Positions 1-7,029 of a stretch of 64,000 nt of DNA are shown in pieces. The notes beneath the pieces are model-generated. The model made no database searches. It was not told the DNA's origin and saw nothing but the letters and a program-made list of their open reading frames with translations. Within the stretch, counting starts at the first letter, position 1; each line of letters starts with the position of its first letter. This DNA is from Micromonospora polyrhachis. GTDB taxonomy: Bacteria > Actinomycetota > Actinomycetes > Mycobacteriales > Micromonosporaceae. The stretch is taken from assembly GCF_014203835.1 (NCBI RefSeq), contig NZ_JACHJW010000001.1, positions 2,379,176-2,443,175 on the forward strand, in the 5' to 3' direction. The position numbers and the translations under genes are program-made.

Positions 1-174
1 GAGCACCAGCAGGGCGGCGACACCGGCCGCGACGCCCATGGTGTCGGTCAGGTACGGCAGCAGCAGCAACCCGGGCACGGTGCCGAACGCGCCGGTGACC
101 AGCGAGCCGGAGGCGTAGCCGAGGTGCACCCGGCGCGGCAGTACATGGTCCCGGACGGGCGGCGACACTGACAT
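1..174 (-). CDS. MFS/GPH-type sugar transporter, N-terminal part
   Basis: Reading from an ATG at 174 towards the window edge gives 58 residues: a short polar N-terminus (MSVSPPVRDHVLPRRVHLGY), then hydrophobic segments containing ASGSLVTGAFGTVPGLLLLP and YLTDTMGV. The pattern of a Gly-rich first helix followed by a loop and YLTDT is what I recognise from the glycoside-pentoside-hexuronide (GPH) branch of the major facilitator superfamily. These are cytoplasmic-membrane symporters for sugars. The rest of the gene lies outside the window, so substrate and length cannot be judged. It is divergent from proB, with about 130 bp between the starts. Confidence 0.7.
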   Translation of the reverse strand, partial: MSVSPPVRDHVLPRRVHLGYASGSLVTGAFGTVPGLLLLPYLTDTMGVAAGVAALLVL

Positions 175-302
175 GAACCTGAGTTTCATCCATGTTCCAG
201 GTCCCCGGAATCCTCCGAAGATCCCCTGTCAGGGGCGCGGACGACCGCCACGATGTGGGAGGTGCGCGTCCTGGACCGGCCCCCACCACGCAGAATGGGC
301 GG

Positions 303-1412
303 GTGCGGGAAACAGTCACGGCAGCCCAGCGGATCGTGGTCAAGGTCGGCTCGTCGTCCCTGACCACCACGGAGGGCGGGCTGGACACCGCGCGGATGGA
401 CGCCCTCACCGGCGTACTCGGTGGCCTGGTGGCCGAGGGCCGGGAGGTCGTACTGGTCTCGTCCGGGGCGATCGCCGCCGGGCTGGCCCCGCTCGGCCTG
501 CGTCGCCGTCCCCGGGACCTGGCCACCCAGCAGGCCGCCGCCAGCGTCGGGCAGGGGCTGCTGATCGGGCACTACGCCGCCAGCTTCGCGCGGCAGGGGC
601 TGACCGTCGGGCAGGTGCTGCTCACCGTCGACGACGTCACCCGTCGCGCGCACTACCGCAACGCGTACCGGACCCTGCGCAAACTGCTCGACCTGCGGGC
701 CGTACCGATCGTCAACGAGAACGACACGGTCGCCACCGACGAGATCCGGTTTGGCGACAACGACCGGCTCGCCGCACTGGTCGCCGCCCTGGTCCACGCC
801 GACCTGCTGGTGCTCCTCTCCGACGTGGACGCGCTCTACACCGGTGATCCGGCCCAGCCGGGCACCAGCCGGATCGCGGAGGTCCACGACGCCGCCGATC
901 TCGCCGGGGTCGCGATCGGCCGGGCTGGCAAGGCAGGCGTCGGCACCGGCGGCATGGTCACCAAGGTCGAGGCAGCCCGGATCGCCACCGGCTTCGGCAT
1001 CCCGGTGGTGCTGACCGCCGCACCGCTGGCCGCCGAGGCCCTCGCCGGTCACCCGGTGGGCACCTACTTCCACCGGGTACGACAGCGGCCGGCGGCCCGG
1101 CTCTTCTGGTTGGCGCACGCCACCTCGCCCCGGGGCCGACTACACCTGGACCCGGGGGCGGTGCAGGCGGTGGTGGACCGCCGTAAGTCGTTGTTGCCTG
1201 CCGGGATCACCGCCGTGGACGGTGCCTTCACCGCCGGCGACCCGGTCGACCTGGTGGACACCACCGGTGCGCCGGTGGCCCGAGGGCTGGTCAACTACGA
1301 CGCGGTGGAGTTACCCGGTCTGCTCGGGCGGTCCACCGGGGAACTCGCCGCCGCCCTCGGCCCCGCCTACGAACGTGAGGTCGTCCACCGCGACGACCTC
1401 GTCCTGCTGTAA
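303..1412 (+). CDS. proB: Glutamate 5-kinase ProB
   Basis: ATP-dependent phosphorylation of glutamate to gamma-glutamyl phosphate, the first step of proline synthesis, in the cytoplasm. The protein starts with the amino-acid-kinase signature VVKVGSSSLT, followed by VLVSSGAIAAG, the glutamate-binding NENDTVATDEI loop and DNDRLAALVA, then LLSDVDALYT. Roughly residues 280-360 form the C-terminal PUA domain (KSLLPAGITAVDGAF, then GDPVDLVD). I chose the GTG at 303 because it lies just before the conserved kinase core and gives 369 residues, close to the family length. An open frame extends upstream to 192 but that extension is unlike the family. The gene is followed after 92 bp by proA, as expected for a proline operon. 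The stop codon lies within a 24-bp imperfect direct repeat. Confidence 0.96.
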   Translation: MRETVTAAQRIVVKVGSSSLTTTEGGLDTARMDALTGVLGGLVAEGREVVLVSSGAIAAGLAPLGLRRRPRDLATQQAAASVGQGLLIGHYAASFARQGLTVGQVLLTVDDVTRRAHYRNAYRTLRKLLDLRAVPIVNENDTVATDEIRFGDNDRLAALVAALVHADLLVLLSDVDALYTGDPAQPGTSRIAEVHDAADLAGVAIGRAGKAGVGTGGMVTKVEAARIATGFGIPVVLTAAPLAAEALAGHPVGTYFHRVRQRPAARLFWLAHATSPRGRLHLDPGAVQAVVDRRKSLLPAGITAVDGAFTAGDPVDLVDTTGAPVARGLVNYDAVELPGLLGRSTGELAAALGPAYEREVVHRDDLVLL

Positions 1413-1455
1413 GTAAGGGCTCGTACAGATTGCTGTAAGGAAGGGCTCGCGCAGA
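1406..1455 (+). repeat. 24-bp imperfect direct repeat spanning the proB stop
   Basis: Two 24-bp copies, 1406-1429 and 1432-1455, agree at 21 of 24 positions. Both begin GCTGTAAG and contain AAGGGCTCG. The first copy holds the proB TAA stop (1410-1412), so the last codons of proB have been duplicated into the intergenic region. Confidence 0.75.
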
Positions 1456-1462
1456 AACCGAG

Positions 1463-1480
1463 AAGGAGGGGCCCTTCCTG
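1463..1480. repeat. AAGGAGGGGCCCTTCCT palindromic element
   Basis: Near-palindrome centred on GGGGCCC between proB and proA. It resembles the elements at 3455-3469 and 3485-3502 and the outer arms of the 42-bp palindrome at 18127-18168. This looks like a dispersed intergenic palindromic repeat; from memory similar elements are frequent in Micromonosporaceae genomes. It lies about 25 bp before the proA start, so it could also affect proA translation. Confidence 0.5.
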
Positions 1481-1504
1481 ACATCCCCGGAGAAGGAGAG
1501 CACG

Positions 1505-2749
1505 ATGAGCGTCACGGAGCAGGCGCGGCGGGCCCGCGAGGCGGCGAGCATGCTCGCCACGGCCACCCGTTCCGTCAAGGACGGCGCGCTGCACGCGATG
1601 GCCGACGCGCTGGTCGCCCGTACCCCGGAGATCCTGACCGCGAACGAGGCGGACCTGGCGGCGGGGCGCGAAGCCGGCCTGTCGACGGCGGTCCTGGACC
1701 GGCTGGCGCTGAGCGCCGAGCGGATGGCCGGGATCGCCGACGCGCTGCGGCAGATGGCGGCGCTGCCCGACCCGGTCGGCGAGGTGGTACGCGGTAGCAC
1801 GCTGCCCAACGGCCTGGAGCTGCGGCAGATCCGGGTGCCGTTCGGGGTGGTCGGAATCATCTACGAGGCGCGGCCGAACGTGACCGTGGACGCGGCCGGC
1901 ATCTGTCTCAAGTCCGGCAACGCGGCACTGCTACGCGGCTCGTCGTCGGCGGTCCGCTCCAACGCGGCGCTGGTGGCGGTGCTGCGCGACGCGGTGGCCG
2001 GGGCCGGTCTGCCGGCCGACGCCGTCCAACTGCTGGACGCCACGTCCCGCGACTCGGTCAAGGAGCTGATGCGGGCCCGAGGGCTGGTCGACGTGTTGAT
2101 CCCGCGCGGCGGCGCGTCGCTGATCAGGACGGTGGTCGAGGAGTCGACCGTGCCGGTGATCGAGACCGGGGTGGGCAACTGCCACGTCTACGTGGACGCC
2201 GCCGCCGACCTGCAGAAGGCGGTGGCGGTCACCCTCAACGCCAAGACCCAGCGCCTGTCGACCTGCAACACGGCAGAGTCCCTGCTGGTGCACGCCGACA
2301 TCGCCGACGTGTTCCTGCCGGCCGTGCTGGCCGCGTTCGCCGAGGCCGGCGTGACCGTGCACGGCGACGAGCGGGTGCGGGCCTACTCCGACGCGGTCGT
2401 GCCGGTGAGCGAGGAGGATTTCGGGACCGAATACCTCTCCGCGGACATCTCGGCCGCCGTCGTCGACTCGCTCGCCGACGCGGTCGGGCACATCCGGCGG
2501 TACGGATCAGGGCACACCGAGGCGATCGTCACCGACTCGGCGGTGGCTGCCCGGGAATTCGTGGCCCGGGTCGACTCGGCGGCGGTGATGGTCAACGCCT
2601 CCACCCGGTTCACCGACGGTGGCGAGTTCGGCTTCGGTGCCGAGATCGGCATCTCCACCCAGAAGCTGCACGCCCGGGGACCGATGGGCCTGCCGGAGCT
2701 GACCTCCACCAAGTACGTGGTGACCGGCGACGGGCACATTCGCACCTAG
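1505..2749 (+). CDS. proA: Gamma-glutamyl phosphate reductase ProA
   Basis: NADPH-dependent reduction of gamma-glutamyl phosphate to glutamate semialdehyde, the second step of proline synthesis. The 414-residue length is normal. Family motifs are visible: [16 protein letters not shown], the [11 protein letters not shown] loop, the catalytic cysteine at about residue 254 in [12 protein letters not shown], and [19 protein letters not shown] with [10 protein letters not shown] near the C-terminus. The ATG at 1505 is preceded by GGAGAAGGAGAG, a good ribosome-binding site. It is co-directional with proB and probably co-transcribed. Confidence 0.97.
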   Translation: MSVTEQARRAREAASMLATATRSVKDGALHAMADALVARTPEILTANEADLAAGREAGLSTAVLDRLALSAERMAGIADALRQMAALPDPVGEVVRGSTLPNGLELRQIRVPFGVVGIIYEARPNVTVDAAGICLKSGNAALLRGSSSAVRSNAALVAVLRDAVAGAGLPADAVQLLDATSRDSVKELMRARGLVDVLIPRGGASLIRTVVEESTVPVIETGVGNCHVYVDAAADLQKAVAVTLNAKTQRLSTCNTAESLLVHADIADVFLPAVLAAFAEAGVTVHGDERVRAYSDAVVPVSEEDFGTEYLSADISAAVVDSLADAVGHIRRYGSGHTEAIVTDSAVAAREFVARVDSAAVMVNASTRFTDGGEFGFGAEIGISTQKLHARGPMGLPELTSTKYVVTGDGHIRT

Positions 2750-2759
2750 TCTGTCCGAC

Positions 2760-3503
2760 ATGGACGATCATTCGCCGCATCAGCGGACCGCCGACTCGCG
2801 CCCGGAGCCGGCCGAGTCGGCGGCGGGGACAGTCATCGACCGACCACAGGCGGCGCGGCTCGACCGCATCCGAGCCACCTTCGCGCAGCTCAAGACGGTG
2901 GAAGCCGAGTGCGGATTCGGCGTGCTCCTCGCTGACGGGACGCCCCTGGAGCCGATCCCCGGTATCCCCGAAGCAGCCTTCGAGGTGTTTCGGATCGTCG
3001 GCGGGATCGAAGGAAGCAACTTCCGGTTCGAGCCGCCCCCGGAGTTGGGCAGTGCGGCGGTCTTCCAGGCCAATCCCCATGATCCGCACGATCCGATGGG
3101 TCCGAACCTGCCCATCGGCTGTGAGCTGCACAGCGTACCCAGGTGGCTGCGCGGCGAAATCAGGGGCGAGGGCATCTACCTCGACCTCACTGACGGTGAC
3201 GTCTACCACTTCGACCCGGACGAGTACGTGTTCTGCTACGAGCATCCGGACGAGGATCTGGAGATCCACATCTTCGCGCCCGACATCGTCACCTTCTTCG
3301 ACGAGTTCGTGCTGGGCCCCCGATACCTCGAACTGGTTGACACCGTCCTGTGGCCGGGGGCCCGGGAGCACCGGGTGCGGAAGGGCCGATTCCGGGGTCA
3401 GTACGAGGACACCTGGCTACGTCTGCTGGTGACCGCCGGAGTGGTTGACGGTCAGGAAGGGCCCCTTCCAGGGCAGAAAGCGACAAGAAGGGACCCCTCC
3501 TGA
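2760..3503 (+). CDS. Hypothetical protein, possible SUKH-like fold
   Basis: A 247-residue soluble protein starting 10 bp after proA. An N-terminal acidic/polar stretch of about 30 residues is followed by a globular region containing GIPEAAFEVFRIVGG and EGSNFRFEPP, reminiscent of SMI1/KNR4 (SUKH) proteins, and an acidic aromatic stretch (DLTDGDVYHFDPDEYVF). The SUKH link is a weak inference; SUKH proteins often serve as immunity proteins, but no toxin is adjacent. The last ~15 residues (GQEGPLPGQKATRRDPS) are encoded by the palindromic repeats at 3455-3502, so the original stop may have been lost and the C-terminus extended through repeat DNA. Confidence 0.7.
   Translation: MDDHSPHQRTADSRPEPAESAAGTVIDRPQAARLDRIRATFAQLKTVEAECGFGVLLADGTPLEPIPGIPEAAFEVFRIVGGIEGSNFRFEPPPELGSAAVFQANPHDPHDPMGPNLPIGCELHSVPRWLRGEIRGEGIYLDLTDGDVYHFDPDEYVFCYEHPDEDLEIHIFAPDIVTFFDEFVLGPRYLELVDTVLWPGAREHRVRKGRFRGQYEDTWLRLLVTAGVVDGQEGPLPGQKATRRDPS
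3455..3502. repeat. Two AGGAAGGGCCCCTTCC-type palindromes
   Basis: The first copy (3455-3469) is a perfect palindrome apart from its centre: GGAAGGG-C-CCCTTCC. The second (3485-3502) is imperfect: AGAAGGGACCCCTCCTGA. Both lie inside the 3' end of the 2760-3503 gene, between it and convergent moeZ, where they could also act as a transcription terminator for either gene. Confidence 0.6.
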
Positions 3504-3527
3504 CGTCAATACGTCAATACGTCAGTA
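3504..3527. repeat. 8-bp tandem repeat (x3) at the moeZ stop
   Basis: Three tandem copies of CGTCAATA (last copy CGTCAGTA). On the minus strand each copy carries TGA, at 3524, 3516 and 3508. Because the period is 8, the three TGA codons fall in three different frames, so any ribosome leaving moeZ would meet a stop in every frame. The first of these is the moeZ stop. Confidence 0.75.
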
Positions 3528-4703
3528 CGCGGGCAGCGACGGATCGATGTGCTTGATCCAAGAGAGCACACCGCCCTGGACGTGTACGGCGTCGCGGAAC
3601 CCGGCCGCCTTGAGCGCGGCCAGCGCCTCGGCGGAGCGTACGCCGGACTTGCAGTGCAGCACGATCTGCCGGTCCTGAGGGAGCTGAGCCAGCGCCGCAC
3701 CGGAGAGGATCTCGCCCTTGGGGATCAGCGTCGCCCCGGGGATGCGGACGATCTCGTACTCGGCCGGCTCCCGGACGTCCACCAGGAAATGGTCCTTGCC
3801 GCTGTCCTGCCACTCCTTCAGTTCCTGCGCGGTGATGGTGGCGTCGACCACCGCCGCCTCGGCCTCCGGCGAGACCGCGCCGCAGAAGTCGTCGTAGTCC
3901 TCCAGCAGGTCGGTGACCGTGGGGTTCTCCCCGCACAGCGCGCAGGCCGGATCCTTCCGGACCTTGATCTGCCGGTACGACATCTCCAGGGCGTCGTAGA
4001 CCATCAGCCGGCCGACCAACGGCTCGCCGACGCCGGTAAGCAGCTTGATCGCCTCGGTGACCTGGATCGAGCCGACCGAGGCACAGAGCACACCGAGCAC
4101 GCCGCCCTCGGCACAGGAGGGCACCATCCCCGGCGGCGGGGGCTCCGGGTAGAGGCAGCGGTAGCAGGGGCCGTGCTCGGCCCAGAACACCGACGCCTGA
4201 CCGTCGAACCGGTAGATCGACCCCCAGACGTACGGCTTGCCGAGCAGCACCGCCGCGTCGTTGACCATGTATCGGGTGGCGAAATTGTCCGTCCCGTCGA
4301 CGATCAGGTCGTACTGGGCGAAGATGTCCCGGACGTTGTCCCGATCCAGCGCGGTGTTGTGGATCACCACGTCGACCAACGGGTTGATCTCCCGTACGGT
4401 CGCTGCCGCCGACTCGGCCTTCGGCCGGCCGATGTCGGACTGGCCGTGGATGACCTGGCGTTGGAGGTTGGACTCGTCGACGATGTCGAAGTCGATGATG
4501 CCCAGGGTGCCGACCCCGGCGGCGGCGAGGTACATCAGCGCGGGCGATCCGAGGCCACCGGCCCCGACACAGAGCACCCGGGCGTTCTTCAGCCGCTTCT
4601 GCCCCTCGACCCCGACATCCGGGATGATCAGGTGGCGCGAGTAGCGGCGGATCTCGTCGACGGTCAACTCGGCGGCGGGCTCGACGAGTGGGGGCAGCGA
4701 CAC
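3522..4703 (-). CDS. moeZ: MoeZ: E1-like adenylyltransferase-sulfurtransferase
   Basis: A 393-residue MoeB/ThiF adenylyltransferase fused to a rhodanese domain. It adenylates the C-terminus of ubiquitin-like sulfur carriers (MoaD, ThiS, CysO) and transfers sulfur to them for molybdopterin, thiamine or cysteine synthesis in the cytoplasm. Seen: the ATP-binding GAGGLGSPAL, the DNFATRYMVNDA region, paired zinc-ligand cysteines in CYRC and CALC, and a C-terminal rhodanese domain from about residue 285 with active-site Cys351 in HCKSGVRS. The GTG start at 4703 has GGGGAG upstream. A short inverted repeat (4729-4747) lies in the leader. This MoeB-rhodanese fusion is typical of actinobacteria. Confidence 0.95.
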   Translation of the reverse strand: MSLPPLVEPAAELTVDEIRRYSRHLIIPDVGVEGQKRLKNARVLCVGAGGLGSPALMYLAAAGVGTLGIIDFDIVDESNLQRQVIHGQSDIGRPKAESAAATVREINPLVDVVIHNTALDRDNVRDIFAQYDLIVDGTDNFATRYMVNDAAVLLGKPYVWGSIYRFDGQASVFWAEHGPCYRCLYPEPPPPGMVPSCAEGGVLGVLCASVGSIQVTEAIKLLTGVGEPLVGRLMVYDALEMSYRQIKVRKDPACALCGENPTVTDLLEDYDDFCGAVSPEAEAAVVDATITAQELKEWQDSGKDHFLVDVREPAEYEIVRIPGATLIPKGEILSGAALAQLPQDRQIVLHCKSGVRSAEALAALKAAGFRDAVHVQGGVLSWIKHIDPSLPAY

Positions 4704-4911
4704 GGTGGACTCCCCGGTTGCGGTCCTCGCTCAGCGGCAGGCTGAGCATGACGGTGTGGCATGTCGGGCCATTGTCGCTCGCCACCCCGCGCATCGACCA
4801 TGAGGCGGAACACCTGCCCGCCATCCGGGATCGGGAATAGACCACCGGTGCCGGCTCTGTACGCGGCGGCAGCACGACGCCGGCCGCAGCCGCACCACTC
4901 GCGAGAACCGG

Positions 4912-5970
4912 TCATTGCACCGCCGGGCCCGCATACCGCCGGCCGTTCGGGTACGGCCAGCCGTTGGCCCGGCACCCCGACAACCCGTACGTCTGTTGTT
5001 GCATCACCGGTGCCAGCCGGCCCTCGCCCGGACACGCCTCGTGTCCCGCACCGAGTTCGTGCCCCACCTCGTGGTTGACCGCATACGCCCGGTAGACGTC
5101 CAGCACCGCGCCGTACTCCGGCACTCCGGTCAGCCAGCGGGCGAGGTTGATGATCACCTTGCCCGGCACCTGGCATGAGGTGAACCGCTCGGTCTGCAAC
5201 CCGCCGGCCGCACACATGCGTTCCGAGGTGGCCGGGGTGGCGAGGTAGACGGTGAAGTCGGCGGCGGAAGTGCCGGAAACCCGGCGCAGCCGCAACTCGC
5301 GGGAGGCGGTCCAGCCCCGGGAATCGCCGAGGATCACGTCGACCGCAGCCGCGAAGGTCGCGGCCCGCTGGCCAGTCCCGTCCTCGACCGCCACCCGGTA
5401 GTGGCGTACCGGCCCGGCGACGCCGCGTACCCGCGGCTGGCCGGTGGCGTACCGGAAGGTGCCCGGCCCGGTCTCGGGGTAGTCGGCGGTGGGGGCGCTC
5501 ACCGGTCGTCCCGAGGCTGGCGGACCGGTCCCGGTGCCGGGTTCGCCACCGGGATCCCGAGGTCCGCCGCCCGGACCTGCGGACCCGACCACAGGCCCGG
5601 TGGGCGCGACACCGGAACCGGCGTCGGACGGGTCGATCGGGTCGGGCCAGTTGTGCGGAACGCCAGCGAGGTCCGATCCGAAAGGCGGAAGGCCCAGTAG
5701 CGGCGTTGGTCTACCCAGCGGGGTGGGATCACCGGTCGACCGGCCCGGGGTTCGGGTCGGGGACCCACCCCGGGTCAGGTCTGCGCCGACCAGGCCGGCG
5801 GCGATGAGCAAGACGGCCAGCACCGCCGTACGTCGACGGCGACGTCGCATCCGGCGGGCCCGGAACGGGTCCGGACCGATCGGCAGCCACCACCCGAAGG
5901 CCGGCACCGGCGCGGCCGGCGGTTCGGCCCCCGGGCGACTACGAGCGGGATGATGCGGATGCGTCATCAT
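4912..5970 (-). CDS. Membrane-anchored DUF3152 protein, putative metalloprotease
   Basis: About 352 residues. A cytoplasmic Pro/Arg-rich N-terminus and an RRRRRR stretch precede one membrane helix (TAVLAVLLIAAGLVGADLT). A Pro/Gly-rich linker follows, then a DUF3152 domain (TGPGTFRYATGQ to the end). The domain carries NHEVGHELGAGHEACPG, an HExGHxxGxxH zincin-like motif, and paired cysteines (CAAGG, SCQVPG, CRANGWPYPNGR). I infer an extracytoplasmic zinc peptidase; the family function is not established. The start is uncertain: ATGs at 5970 and 5967 and a GTG at 5979 are possible, none with a clear ribosome-binding site. A paralogue lies immediately upstream. Confidence 0.85.
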   Translation of the reverse strand: MMTHPHHPARSRPGAEPPAAPVPAFGWWLPIGPDPFRARRMRRRRRRTAVLAVLLIAAGLVGADLTRGGSPTRTPGRSTGDPTPLGRPTPLLGLPPFGSDLAGVPHNWPDPIDPSDAGSGVAPTGPVVGSAGPGGGPRDPGGEPGTGTGPPASGRPVSAPTADYPETGPGTFRYATGQPRVRGVAGPVRHYRVAVEDGTGQRAATFAAAVDVILGDSRGWTASRELRLRRVSGTSAADFTVYLATPATSERMCAAGGLQTERFTSCQVPGKVIINLARWLTGVPEYGAVLDVYRAYAVNHEVGHELGAGHEACPGEGRLAPVMQQQTYGLSGCRANGWPYPNGRRYAGPAVQ

Positions 5971-6054
5971 GGCGCACACAGAGTGTCACGACAGCTAGCG
6001 ACAACCAGTAAGCGACGCGCCGACTATCCGGTTATTGCCGGATATCGCCTACTG

Positions 6055-6990
6055 TCACAGCGGTGGGCCGGCGTACCGCTTCCCGTTCACGTACGGCCAC
6101 GGATTGGCGACACAGCCCCGGAGGAAAAGGGTCTGCTGCATCATGACCGGAGCGGTCCTACCGGCCCCCGGGCAGCGCTCGTGCCCGTGGCCCAACTCGT
6201 GGCCGACCTCGTGGTTCACCACGTACAGCCGGTAGCGGTCCAGCGGCACCTTGGCGGCGACGAAGTGCGGCACCGACTTGCGCCACCGGTCCAGGTTGAG
6301 GATCACCCTGCCCGGTGCTCGACAGGACGTGTACGGCTTCCCGTTCAGCCGGATGTCCACGTACCCGGCCTGGCACATCCGGCCAGCGGTGCTGGCGGTG
6401 GCCAGGTAGACGGTGAAGTCGTGACGCGACCCGTCGGGTACCCGCTGCAGGCGTAGCTGGCCGCTGCCGATCCAGCTGGCCGGATCACCCAACGCCCGGT
6501 CGACCGCCGCAGCGAACTCCTCGATGTCCTCGTTCGCGCCCTGTTCCACCGCGACCCGGAACCGCTGCAACGTCCCGGAACGCCCCCACACCGGCCCGCC
6601 GGTCCGGGCGTAGTCGAATCGCCCGGTCCCGGTGCCAGGCACCGTTCCGGGGAGCTGAAGCACCAACTCGGGACTTGGCGTCGGCGTCGGGGTGGCGACC
6701 GTGGGAGTGGCGACAGTGGACGGGGCGGGGGCGGTGTCGGGCACACCGCTGTGGTCGGCCGGTTGCGCCACATCATGCGCCTGGTCGTTGCCGCCCGGAA
6801 GCCGGTTGGTCACCGAGAGCAGGACCGCTCCGCCGCCCAGGAGCAGTACGACCACGGCCAGTAGTCCGCTCCACCGGATGTGCCGCCGGGCGGCGCGCTG
6901 AGCCGATGGTTTCGAATGGGAGTGAGGTTCGGTAGGGGGTTGCTTCTGCATCGCTTGGGTAGACGCTCCGCATGGTGGCTGACGTTGCAT
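6055..6990 (-). CDS. Second membrane-anchored DUF3152 protein
   Basis: Paralogue of the adjacent downstream gene. The N-terminus is polar with one membrane helix (GLLAVVVLLLGGGAVLLSV), followed by a Pro/Thr-rich linker (TVATPTVATPTPTPSPE) and the DUF3152 domain. The zincin-like motif NHEVGHELGHGHERCPG is retained, as are SCRAPGRVILNLDRW and VANPWPYVNGKRYAG. The two domains align throughout, so this is a local tandem duplication with diverged N-termini. I start at the ATG at 6990; two in-frame GTG codons lie just upstream with GGGAG nearby. Extracytoplasmic hydrolase activity is an inference from the motif. Confidence 0.85.
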   Translation of the reverse strand: MQRQPPCGASTQAMQKQPPTEPHSHSKPSAQRAARRHIRWSGLLAVVVLLLGGGAVLLSVTNRLPGGNDQAHDVAQPADHSGVPDTAPAPSTVATPTVATPTPTPSPELVLQLPGTVPGTGTGRFDYARTGGPVWGRSGTLQRFRVAVEQGANEDIEEFAAAVDRALGDPASWIGSGQLRLQRVPDGSRHDFTVYLATASTAGRMCQAGYVDIRLNGKPYTSCRAPGRVILNLDRWRKSVPHFVAAKVPLDRYRLYVVNHEVGHELGHGHERCPGAGRTAPVMMQQTLFLRGCVANPWPYVNGKRYAGPPL

Positions 6991-7029
6991 GATCACCACA
7001 CGCTCCCGATGTGATCCGGATCGCGCGGG

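Noticed and set aside
2760-3503. SUKH immunity protein with a toxin partner
   Set aside because: No polymorphic toxin or second SUKH gene is adjacent, and the fold match is weak.
3549-4745. 398-residue open frame on the plus strand opposite moeZ
   Set aside because: It mirrors moeZ, has no ribosome-binding site or family motif, and is a usual result of high GC third positions.
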